A DNA stretch of 64,000 bases from Tomocerus qinae (lineage: Eukaryota > Arthropoda > Collembola > Entomobryomorpha > Tomoceridae): contig JAECZT010000006.1 in NCBI GenBank assembly GCA_020055645.1, positions 1,922,001-1,986,000 on the forward strand, in the 5' to 3' direction. Below are positions 54,121-64,000 of the stretch, in pieces. The notes beneath the pieces were generated by a model. It was not told where the DNA came from. It was given only the letters and a program-made list of their open reading frames with translations, and made no database searches. Made by a program: the position numbers and the translations under genes. The first letter of the stretch is position 1. Each line of letters begins with the position of its first letter.

Positions 54121-54588
54121 GAGCTTATACGAGGCGAAAAATAATTTTTGTAATATAATATTTATAAAGCCTAGACACTTGAGAAAAATCATTTTTTGGA
54201 GCTTGTACGAGGGGACTAATAATTTTTGTAACATAACATTTATAAAGACTAGACACTTGAAAAAAATCATTTTTTTGAGCTTGGACGAGGCGAAAAATAT
54301 TTTTTTGTAATACAACATTTATAAAGACTAGACACTTGAAAAAATCATTTTTTTGAGCTTGTACGAGGGGACCAAAGACATTTGTAATATAATATTTATA
54401 AAGACTAGACACTTGAAAAAAATCATTTTTTTGAGCTTGTACGAGGCAAAAAATAATTTTTGTAATATAACATTTATAAAGACTAGACACTTGAAAAAAA
54501 TCATTTTTTTGAGCTTGTACGAGGAAACCAAAAACATTTGTAATATAACATTTATAAAGACTAGACACTTGAAAAAAATCATTTTTTT
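54121..54588. repeat. Higher-order block T, copy 3
   Basis: Same six-monomer order, one base shorter in an A tract. The last three monomers (CAAAGAC, GAGGCAAAAAATAA, GAGGAAACC) are also the start of the 2.18-kb tandem duplication, whose second copy repeats them from 56538. Confidence 0.87.
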
Positions 54589-56537
54589 GAGCTTGTACGA
54601 GGCGAAAAATATTTTTTGTAATATAACATTTATAAAAACTAGACACTTGAAAAAAATCATTTTTTTGAGCTTGTACGAGGCGAAAAATAATTTTTGTAAT
54701 ATAACATTTATAAAGACTAAACACTTGAAAAAAATCATTTTTTTGAACTTGTACAAGGGGAAAAATAATTTTTGTAATATAACATTTATAAAGACTAGAC
54801 ACTTGAAAAAAATCATTTTTTTGAGCTTGTACGAGGGGACCAAACACATTTGTAATATAACATTTATAAACACTAGACACTTGAAAAAAATCATTTTTTT
54901 GAGCTTGTACGAGGCGAAAAATATTTTTTTCTAATATAACATTTATAAAGACTAGACACGGAAAAAATCATTTTTTTGAGCTTGTACGAGGCGAAAAATA
55001 ATTTTTGTAATGTAATAATTATAAAGACTAAACACTTGAAAAAAATCATTTTTTTGAACTTGTACAAGGGGAAAAATAATTTTTGTAATATAACATTTAT
55101 AAAGACTGGGCAGTTGAAAAAAATCATTTTTTTGAGCTTGTAGGAGGCGAAAAATAATTTTTGTAATATAACATTTATAAAGACTAAACACTTTAAAAAA
55201 ATCATTTTTTTGAGCTTGTACGAGGCGAAAAATTATTTTTGTAATATAACATTTATAAAGACTAGACACTTGAAAAAATCATTTTTTTGAGCTTGTACGA
55301 GGGGACCAAAAACATTTGTAATATAACATTTATAAAGACTAGACACTTGAAAAAAATCATTTTTTTGAGCTTGTACGAGGCGAAAAATATTTTTTGTAAT
55401 ATAACATTTATAAAAACTAGACACTTGAAAAAAATCATTTTTTTGAGCTTGTACGAGGCGAAAAATAATTTTTGTAATATAACATTTATAAAGACTAAAC
55501 ACTTGAAAAAAATCATTTTTTTGAACTTGTACAAGGGGAAAAATAATTTTTGTAATATAACATTTAGAAAGACTAGACACTTGAAAAAAATCATTTTTTT
55601 GAGCTTGTACGAGGGGACCAAACACATTTGTAATATAACATTTATAAACACTAGACACTTGAAAAAAATCATTTTTTTGAGCTTGTACGAGGCGAAAAAT
55701 ATTTTTTTGTAATATAACATTTATAAAGACTAGACACGGAAAAAATCATTTTTTTGAGCTTGTACGAGGCGAAAAATAATTTTTGTAATATAACATTTAT
55801 AAAGACTAGACACTTGAAAAAAATCATTTTTTTGAGCTTGTACGAGGGGACCAAACACATTTGTAATATAACATTTATAAAGAATAGACACTTGAAAAAA
55901 ATCATTTTTTTGAGCTTGTACGAGGCGAAAAATATTTTTTTGTAATATAACATTTATAAAGACTAGACACGGAAAAAATCATTTTTTTGAGCTTGTACGA
56001 GGCGAAAAATAATTTTTGTAATATAACATTTATAAAGACTAGACACTTGAAAAAAATCATTTTTTTGAGCTTGTACGAGGGGACCAAAAACATTTACAAT
56101 ATAACATTTATAAAGACTAGGCACTTAAAAAAATCATTATTTTGAGCTTATACGAGGCGAAAAATAATTTTTGTAATATAATATTTATAAAGCCTAGACA
56201 CTGGAGAAAAATCATTTTTTGGAGCTTGTATGAGGGGACCAAAAACATTTGTAATATAACATTTATAAAGACTAGACACTTGCAAAGAATCATTTTTTTG
56301 AGCTTGTACGAAGCGAAAAATAATATTTGTAATATAACATTTATAAAGACTAGACACTTGAAAAAAATCATTTTTTTGAGCTTGTACGAAGGGACCAAAC
56401 ACATTTGTAATATAACATTTATAAACACTAGACACTTGAAAAAAATCAGTTTTTTGAAGTTGTACGAGGCGAAAAATATTTTTTTGTTATATAACATTTA
56501 TAAAGACTAAACACTTGAAAAAAATCATTTTTTTGAA
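54358..56537. repeat. 2.18-kb tandem segmental duplication, first copy
   Basis: A 2180-bp block of about 28 monomers, directly followed by a near-identical copy. Spot comparison found four differences: A at 54720 against G at 56900; T at 55019 against A at 57199; C at 55649 against G at 57829; and one A fewer in an A tract near 58071. Because it contains many private alleles (GACTGGGCAGTTG, GTAGGAGGCG, TGTAATAATT, ACATTTAGAAAG), the match cannot come from generic satellite similarity. Confidence 0.93.
56144..56534. repeat. Five-monomer higher-order block L, copy 1
   Basis: Order: R variant with CACTGGAGAAAAATC; B2 unit (TATGAGG) ending CTTGCAAAGAATC; GAAGCG unit with TAATATTTG; GAAGGGACCAAACAC unit with ATCAGTTTTTTG; GAAGTTGTACGAGG unit with GTTATATAAC and AAACACTTG. 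Length 391 bp. It recurs at 58323, 60030, 61040 and 62783. Confidence 0.87.
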
Positions 56538-58717
56538 CTTGTACGAGGGGACCAAAGACATTTGTAATATAATATTTATAAAGACTAGACACTTGAAAAA
56601 AATCATTTTTTTGAGCTTGTACGAGGCAAAAAATAATTTTTGTAATATAACATTTATAAAGACTAGACACTTGAAAAAAATCATTTTTTTGAGCTTGTAC
56701 GAGGAAACCAAAAACATTTGTAATATAACATTTATAAAGACTAGACACTTGAAAAAAATCATTTTTTTGAGCTTGTACGAGGCGAAAAATATTTTTTGTA
56801 ATATAACATTTATAAAAACTAGACACTTGAAAAAAATCATTTTTTTGAGCTTGTACGAGGCGAAAAATAATTTTTGTAATATAACATTTATAAAGACTAG
56901 ACACTTGAAAAAAATCATTTTTTTGAACTTGTACAAGGGGAAAAATAATTTTTGTAATATAACATTTATAAAGACTAGACACTTGAAAAAAATCATTTTT
57001 TTGAGCTTGTACGAGGGGACCAAACACATTTGTAATATAACATTTATAAACACTAGACACTTGAAAAAAATCATTTTTTTGAGCTTGTACGAGGCGAAAA
57101 ATATTTTTTTCTAATATAACATTTATAAAGACTAGACACGGAAAAAATCATTTTTTTGAGCTTGTACGAGGCGAAAAATAATTTTTGTAATGTAATAAAT
57201 ATAAAGACTAAACACTTGAAAAAAATCATTTTTTTGAACTTGTACAAGGGGAAAAATAATTTTTGTAATATAACATTTATAAAGACTGGGCAGTTGAAAA
57301 AAATCATTTTTTTGAGCTTGTAGGAGGCGAAAAATAATTTTTGTAATATAACATTTATAAAGACTAAACACTTTAAAAAAATCATTTTTTTGAGCTTGTA
57401 CGAGGCGAAAAATTATTTTTGTAATATAACATTTATAAAGACTAGACACTTGAAAAAATCATTTTTTTGAGCTTGTACGAGGGGACCAAAAACATTTGTA
57501 ATATAACATTTATAAAGACTAGACACTTGAAAAAAATCATTTTTTTGAGCTTGTACGAGGCGAAAAATATTTTTTGTAATATAACATTTATAAAAACTAG
57601 ACACTTGAAAAAAATCATTTTTTTGAGCTTGTACGAGGCGAAAAATAATTTTTGTAATATAACATTTATAAAGACTAAACACTTGAAAAAAATCATTTTT
57701 TTGAACTTGTACAAGGGGAAAAATAATTTTTGTAATATAACATTTAGAAAGACTAGACACTTGAAAAAAATCATTTTTTTGAGCTTGTACGAGGGGACCA
57801 AACACATTTGTAATATAACATTTATAAAGACTAGACACTTGAAAAAAATCATTTTTTTGAGCTTGTACGAGGCGAAAAATATTTTTTTGTAATATAACAT
57901 TTATAAAGACTAGACACGGAAAAAATCATTTTTTTGAGCTTGTACGAGGCGAAAAATAATTTTTGTAATATAACATTTATAAAGACTAGACACTTGAAAA
58001 AAATCATTTTTTTGAGCTTGTACGAGGGGACCAAACACATTTGTAATATAACATTTATAAAGAATAGACACTTGAAAAAATCATTTTTTTGAGCTTGTAC
58101 GAGGCGAAAAATATTTTTTTGTAATATAACATTTATAAAGACTAGACACGGAAAAAATCATTTTTTTGAGCTTGTACGAGGCGAAAAATAATTTTTGTAA
58201 TATAACATTTATAAAGACTAGACACTTGAAAAAAATCATTTTTTTGAGCTTGTACGAGGGGACCAAAAACATTTACAATATAACATTTATAAAGACTAGG
58301 CACTTAAAAAAATCATTATTTTGAGCTTATACGAGGCGAAAAATAATTTTTGTAATATAATATTTATAAAGCCTAGACACTGGAGAAAAATCATTTTTTG
58401 GAGCTTGTATGAGGGGACCAAAAACATTTGTAATATAACATTTATAAAGACTAGACACTTGCAAAGAATCATTTTTTTGAGCTTGTACGAAGCGAAAAAT
58501 AATATTTGTAATATAACATTTATAAAGACTAGACACTTGAAAAAAATCATTTTTTTGAGCTTGTACGAAGGGACCAAACACATTTGTAATATAACATTTA
58601 TAAACACTAGACACTTGAAAAAAATCAGTTTTTTGAAGTTGTACGAGGCGAAAAATATTTTTTTGTTATATAACATTTATAAAGACTAAACACTTGAAAA
58701 AAATCATTTTTTTGAAC
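56538..58717. repeat. 2.18-kb tandem segmental duplication, second copy
   Basis: Second copy of 54358-56537, matching until about 58724, where TACGAGGGG is replaced by TACGGGGGG. After the single-base deletion in the A tract near 58071 the offset is 2179. It contains the second L block (58323). Confidence 0.93.
58323..58713. repeat. Higher-order block L, copy 2
   Basis: 391 bp, identical order to copy 1; part of the second copy of the 2.18-kb duplication. The next monomer is GAACTTGTACGGGGGG, as after copies 3 to 5. Confidence 0.87.
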
Positions 58718-60029
58718 TTGTACGGGGGGAAAAATAATTTTTGTAATATAACATTTATAAAGACTAGACACTTGAAAAAAATCATTTTTTTGAGCTTGTA
58801 CGAGGGGACCAAAAACATTTGTAATATAACATTTATAAAGACTAGGCACTTGAAAAAAATCATTTTTTTGAGCTTGTACGAGGCGAAAAATAATTTTTGT
58901 AATATAATATTTATAAAGCCTAGACACTTGAAAAAATCATTTTATTGAGCTTGTACGAGGGGACTAATAATTTTTGTAACAACATTTATAAAGACTAGAC
59001 ACTTGAAAAAAATCATTTTTTTGAGCTTATACGAGGCGAAAAATAATTTTTGTAATATAATATTTATAAAGCCTAGACACTTGAAAAAAATCATTTTTTT
59101 GAGCTTGTACGAGGCGAAAAATATTTTTTGTAATATAACATTTATAAAAACTGGACACTTGAAAAAAATCATTTTTTGAGCTTGTACGAGGCGAAAAATA
59201 ATTTTTGTAATATAACATTTATAAAAACTAAACACTTGAAAAAAATCATTTTTTTGAGCTTGTACGAGGGGACCAAACACATTTGTAATATAACATTTAT
59301 AAAGACTAGACACTTGAAAAAAATCATTTTTTGAGCTTGTACGAGGCGAAAAATAATTTTTGTAATATAACATTTATAAAGACTAAACACTTGAAAAAAA
59401 TCATTTTTTTGAACTTGTACAAGGGGAAAAATAATTTTTGTAATATAACATTTATAAAGACTAGACACTTGAAAAAAATCATTTTTTTGAGCTTGTACGA
59501 GGGGACCAAACACATTTGTAATATAACATTTATAAACACTAGACACTTGAAAAAAATCATTTTTTTGAGCTTGTACGAGGCGAAAAATATTTTTTGTAAT
59601 ATAACATTTATAAAGACTAGACACGGAAAAAATCATTTTTTTGAGCTTGTACGAGGCGAAAAATAATTTTTGTAATATAACATTTATAAAGACTAGACAC
59701 TTGAAAAAAATCATTTTTTGAGCTTGTACGAGGGGACCAAACACATTTGTAATATAACATTTATAAAGAATAGACACTTGAAAAAAATCATTTTTTTGAG
59801 CTTGTACGAAGCGAAAAATAATATTTGTAATATAACATTTATAAAGACTAGACACTTGAAAAAAATCATTTTTTGAGTTTGTACGAGGGGACCAAAAACA
59901 TTTGTAATATAACATTTATAAAAACTAGACACTTGAAAAAAATCATTTTTTTGAAGTTGTACGAGGGGACCAAAAACATTTACAATATAACATTTATAAA
60001 GACTAGGCACTTAAGAAAATCATTATTTT

Positions 60030-60420
60030 GAGCTTATACGAGGCGAAAAATAATTTTTGTAATATAATATTTATAAAGCCTAGACACTGGAGAAAAATCA
60101 TTTTTTGGAGCTTGTACGAGGGGACCAAAAACATTTGTAATATAACATTTATAAAGACTAGACACTTGCAAAGAATCATTTTTTTGAGCTTGTACGAAGC
60201 GAAAAATAATATTTGTAATATAACATTTATAAAGACTAGACACTTGAAAAAAATCATTTTTTTGAGCTTGTACGAAGGGACCAAACACATTTGTAATATA
60301 ACATTTATAAACACTAGACACTTGAAAAAAATCAGTTTTTTGAAGTTGTACGAGGCGAAAAATATTTTTTTGTTATATAACATTTATAAAGACTAAACAC
60401 TTGAAAAAAATCATTTTTTT
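60030..60420. repeat. Higher-order block L, copy 3
   Basis: 391 bp, same five-monomer order. It is preceded by CACTTAAGAAAATCATTATT, shared with copies 4 and 5, whereas copies 1 and 2 have CACTTAAAAAAATCATTATT. Confidence 0.87.
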
Positions 60421-61039
60421 GAACTTGTACGGGGGGAAAAATAATTTTTGTAATATAACATTTATAAAGACTAGACACTTGAAAAAAATCATTTTTTGAG
60501 CTTGTACGAGGGGACCAAAAACATTTGTAATATAACATTTATAAAGACTAGGCACTTGAAAAAAATCATTTTTTGAGCTTGTACGAGGCGAAAAATAATT
60601 TTTGTAATATAATATTTATAAAGCCTAGACACTTGAAAAAAATCATTTTATTGAGCTTGTACGAGGGGACTAATAATTTTTGTAACAACATTTATAAAGA
60701 CTAGACACTTGAAAAAAATCATTTTTTTGAGCTTATACGAGGCGAAAAATAATTTTTGTAATATAATATTTATAAAGCCTACACACTTGAAAAAAATCAT
60801 TTTTTTGAGCTTGTACGAGGCGAAAAATATTTTTTGTAATATAACATTTATAAAAACTAGACACTTGAAAAAAATCATTTTTTTGAGTTTGTACGAGGGG
60901 ACCAAAAACATTTGTAATATAACATTTATAAAGACTAGGCACTTGAAAAAAATCATTTTTTTGAAGTTGTACGAGGGGACCAAAAACATTTACAATATAA
61001 CATTTATAAAGACTAGGCACTTAAGAAAATCATTATTTT

Positions 61040-61460
61040 GAGCTTATACGAGGCGAAAAATAATTTTTGTAATATAATATTTATAAAGCCTAGACACTGG
61101 AGAAAAATCATTTTTTGGAGCTTGTACGAGGGGACCAAAAACATTTGTAATATAACATTTATAAAGACTAGACACTTGCAAAGAATCATTTTTTTGAGCT
61201 TGTACGAAGCGAAAAATAATATTTGTAATATAACATTTATAAAGACTAGACACTTGAAAAAAATCAGTTTTTTGAAGTTGTACGAGGCGAAAAATATTTT
61301 TTTGAGCTTGTACGAAGGGACCAAACACATTTGTAATATAACATTTATAAACACTAGACACTTGAAAAAAATCAGTTTTTTGAAGTTGTACGAGGCGAAA
61401 AATATTTTTTTGTAATATAACATTTATAAAGACTAAACACTTGAAAAAAATCATTTTTTT
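61040..61460. repeat. Higher-order block L, copy 4, with a 30-bp partial monomer
   Basis: 421 bp instead of 391 because a 30-bp partial copy of the GAAGTTG unit (61274-61303) lies between the GAAGCG and GAAGGG units. The final unit has GTAATATAAC where copies 1 to 3 have GTTATATAAC. Confidence 0.87.
61274..61303. repeat. Truncated 30-bp monomer
   Basis: It contains only GAAGTTGTACGAGGCG and AAAATATTTTTTT, then jumps straight to GAGCTTGTACG of the next unit. The break falls at the T7-G of the box variant AAATATTTTTTTG, which is the same string as the T7-G that ends a normal monomer. Exchange or slippage between these two T7-G strings would produce exactly this product. Confidence 0.85.
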
Positions 61461-62782
61461 GAACTTGTACGGGGGGAAAAATAATTTTTGTAATATAACA
61501 TTTATAAAGACTAGACACTTGAAAAAAATCATTTTTTTGAGCTTGTACGAGGGGACCAAAAACATTTGTAATATAACATTTATAAAGACTAGGCACTTGA
61601 AAAAAATCATTTTTTTGAGCTTGTACGAGGCGAAAAATAATTTTTGTAATATAATATTTATAAAGCCTAGACACTTGAAAAAAATCATTTTATTGAGCTT
61701 GTACGAGGGGACTAATAATTTTTGTAACAACATTTATAAAGACTAGACACTTGAAAAAAATCATTTTTTTGAGCTTATACGAGGCGAAAAATAATTTTTG
61801 TAATATAATATTTATAAAGCCTAGACACTTGAAAAAAATCATTTTTTTGAGCTTGTACGAGGCGAAAAATATTTTTTGTAATATAACATTTATAAAAACT
61901 GGACACTTGAAAAAAATCATTTTTTTGAGCTTGTACGAGGCGAAAAATAATTTTTGTAATATAACATTTATAAAAACTAAACACTTGAAAAAAATCATTT
62001 TTTTGAGCTTGTACGAGGGGACCAAACACATTTGTAATATAACATTTATAAACACTAGACACTTGAAAAAAATCATTTTTTTGAGCTTGTACGAGGCGAA
62101 AAATAATTTTTGTAATATAACATTTATAAAGACTAAACACTTGAAAAAAATCATTTTTTTGAACTTGTACAAGGGGAAAAATAATTTTTGTAATATAACA
62201 TTTATAAAGACTAGACACTTGAAAAAAATCATTTTTTTGAGCTTGTACGAGGGGACCAAACACATTTGTAATATAACATTTATAAACACTAGACACTTGA
62301 AAAAAATCATTTTTTTGAGCTTGTACGAGGCGAAAAATATTTTTTTGTAATATAACATTTATAAAGACTAGACACGGAAAAAATCATTTTTTTGAGCTTG
62401 TACGAGGCGAAAAATAATTTTTGTAATATAACATTTATAAAGACTAGACACTTGAAAAAAATCATTTTTTTGAGCTTGTACGAGGGGACCAAACACATTT
62501 GTAATATAACATTTATAAAGACTAGACACTTGAAAAAAATCATTTTTTTGAGCTTGTACGAAGCGAAAAATAATATTTGTAATATAACATTTATAAAGAC
62601 TAGACACTTGAAAAAAATCATTTTTTTGAGTTTGTACGAGGGGACCAAAAACATTTGTAATATAACATTTATAAAGACTAGGCACTTGAAAAAAATCATT
62701 TTTTTGAAGTTGTACGAGGGGACCAAAAACATTTACAATATAACATTTATAAAGACTAGGCACTTAAGAAAATCATTATTTT

Positions 62783-63173
62783 GAGCTTATACGAGGCGAA
62801 AAATAATTTTTGTAATATAATATTTATAAAGCCTAGACACTGGAGAAAAATCATTTTTTGGAGCTTGTACGAGGGGACCAAAAACATTTGTAATATAACA
62901 TTTATAAAGACTAGACACTTGAAAAAAATCATTTTTTTGAGCTTGTACGAGGCGAAAAATAATTTTTGTAATATAACATTTATAAAGACTAGACACTTGA
63001 AAAAAATCATTATTTTGAGCTTGTACGAAGGGACCAAAAACATTTGTAATATAACATTTATAAAGACTAGACACTTGAAAAAAATCAGTTTTTTGAAGTT
63101 GTACGAGGCGAAAAATATTTTTTTGTTATATAACATTTATAAAGACTAAACACTTGAAAAAAATCATTTTTTT
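62783..63173. repeat. Higher-order block L, copy 5, partly consensus-like
   Basis: 391 bp, same position and framing as the other L blocks. However, units 2 to 4 carry standard alleles (CTTGAAAAAAATC, GAGGCG with AATAATTTTTG, CAAAAAC) where the others have CTTGCAAAGAATC, GAAGCG and CAAACAC. The R variant at the left and the GAAGTTG unit at the right keep the block alleles. This is either an ancestral state or a conversion tract. Confidence 0.8.
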
Positions 63174-64000
63174 GAACTTGTACGGGGGGAAAAATAATTT
63201 TTGTAATATAACATTTATAAAGCCTACACACTTGAAAAAAATCATTTTTTTGAGCTTGTACGAGGCGAAAAATATTTTTTGTAATATAACATTTATAAAA
63301 ACTAGACACTTGAAAAAAATCATTTTTTTGAGCTTGTACGAGGCGAAAAATAATTTTTGTAATATAACATTTATAAAGACTAAACACTTGAAAAAAATCA
63401 TTTTTTTGAACTTGTACAAGGGGAAAAATAATTTTTGTAATATAACATTTATAAAGACTAGACACTTGAAAAAAATCATTTTTTTGAGCTTGTACGAGGG
63501 GACCAAACACATTTGTAATATAACATTTATAAACACTAGACACTTGAAAAAAATCATTTTTTTGAGCTTGTACGAGGCGAAAAATATTTTTTTGTAATAT
63601 AACATTTATAAAGACTTGACACGGAAAAAATCATTTTTTTGAGCTTGTACGAGGCGAAAAATAATTTTTGTAATATAATAATTATAAAGCCTAGACACTT
63701 GAAAAAAATCATTTTTTTGAGCTTGTACGAGGCGAAAAATAATTTTTGTAATATAACATTTATAAAGACTAGACACTTGAAAAAAATCATTTTTTTGAGC
63801 TTGTACGAAGCGAAAAATAATATTTGTAATATAACATTTATAAAGACTAGACACTTGAAAAAATCATTTTTTTGAGTTTGTACGAGGGGACCAAAAACAT
63901 TTGTAATATAACATTTATAAAGACTAGACACTTGAAAAAAATCATTTTTTTGAGCTTGTACGAGGGGACCAAAAACATTTGTAATATAACATTTATAAAG

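Larger units (their letters stand above)
27223..64000. repeat. 78-bp satellite array, domain II, with higher-order repeats
   Basis: About 36.8 kb and roughly 470 monomers of the same satellite in the same orientation. It differs from domain I: I see no B1 box (GGACCCAAAACATTTG) and only one GTAGCATAAC (37701). New alleles appear from the first bases: GAGCTTGGACGAGG (27223, 28708, 32917 and others), TATAAAGCCTAG, GAGCTTATACGAGG, GAGTTTTTACGAGG, GACACGG (76-bp units), GAAGCG boxes, AAATATTTTTTTG boxes, and B boxes with CAAACAC, CAAAGAC, CAAAAGC or CATCTACAATA. These occur in fixed order in larger blocks, which define higher-order repeats. Divergence between monomers is greater than in domain I, but between blocks it is small. 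The array continues beyond the window. No gene or foreign insertion is seen. Confidence 0.97.

Noticed and set aside
1..64000. TATA-box promoter signal (TATAAAG) in every monomer
   Set aside because: It is part of the repeated unit at AT-rich positions with no other promoter element or gene downstream. It cannot be called a promoter without expression data.
1..64000. CENP-B box or known telomere repeat
   Set aside because: I found no match to the CENP-B box pattern and no TTAGG, TTAGGG or similar telomeric run.

Overview
This window is one very large satellite DNA array, not a gene region. About 63.5 of the 64 kb consists of head-to-tail copies of a monomer of mostly 78 bp (also 77 and occasionally 76, 79, 80 or 81 bp), roughly 800 copies by length. 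GC content is about 24 to 29 percent depending on monomer type. I found no protein-coding gene, tRNA, rRNA, CRISPR array, promoter or terminator that I can support. An array of this size, higher-order repeat structure and an 8-bp-target-site inverted-repeat element all point to a eukaryotic chromosome (centromeric, pericentromeric, subtelomeric or other heterochromatin). An animal such as an insect is plausible, but the sequence does not identify the species.

Monomer anatomy, phased on GAGCTTG: positions 1-14 GAGCTTGTACGAGG; a 16-bp variable box at 15-30; 31-45 TAATATAACATTTAT; 46-60 AAAGACTAGACACTT; G at 61; an A7 tract at 62-68; TCA at 69-71; a T7 tract at 72-78. The box takes a few recurring states: A (CGAAAAATAATTTTTG), B1 (GGACCCAAAACATTTG), B2 (GGACCAAAAACATTTG), C (GGACTAATAATTTTTG), D (GAGAGGATAAATAATT, spanning 11-26) and rare E (GGAGACC then CCTTAG). 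Most length variation is homopolymer slippage in the T7 or A7 tract.

Layout. 1-587: array. 588-811: a complete 224-bp non-autonomous inverted-repeat DNA transposon (hAT-like MITE) that split one monomer and duplicated 8 bp (ATAACATT). 820-1953: array. 1954-2057: a 104-bp fragment of the right half of the same element, flanked by GTAC. 2058-27122: array domain I, dominated by A, B1, B2 and C monomers with many 77-bp units. 27123-27222: exactly 100 N, an assembly gap. 27223-64000: array domain II, with other diagnostic variants (GCTTATAC, GCTTGGAC, TATAAAGCCTAG, GACACGG, box variants with CAAACAC, CAAAGAC and CAAAAGC) arranged in higher-order repeats. These include a 7- to 8-monomer block near 32.6, 35.2, 41.3 and 48.0 kb, a 6-monomer block at 51.4, 52.6 and 54.1 kb, a 5-monomer block five times between 56.1 and 63.2 kb, and a nearly perfect 2.18-kb tandem duplication at 54358-58717.

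The many long open frames are a by-product of the 78-bp period (26 codons). One forward and two reverse frames of the monomer lack stop codons, so runs of 78-mers read through for hundreds of codons until a 77-mer breaks the frame. No genes act together here. What the window records is array evolution: slippage, unequal exchange, segmental duplication, and one transposon insertion plus a rearranged fragment. I did not find a convincing new biological system. The most interesting signals are the two-state variable box, the sharp change in repeat families across the gap, the datable transposon insertion and the very recent 2.18-kb duplication.
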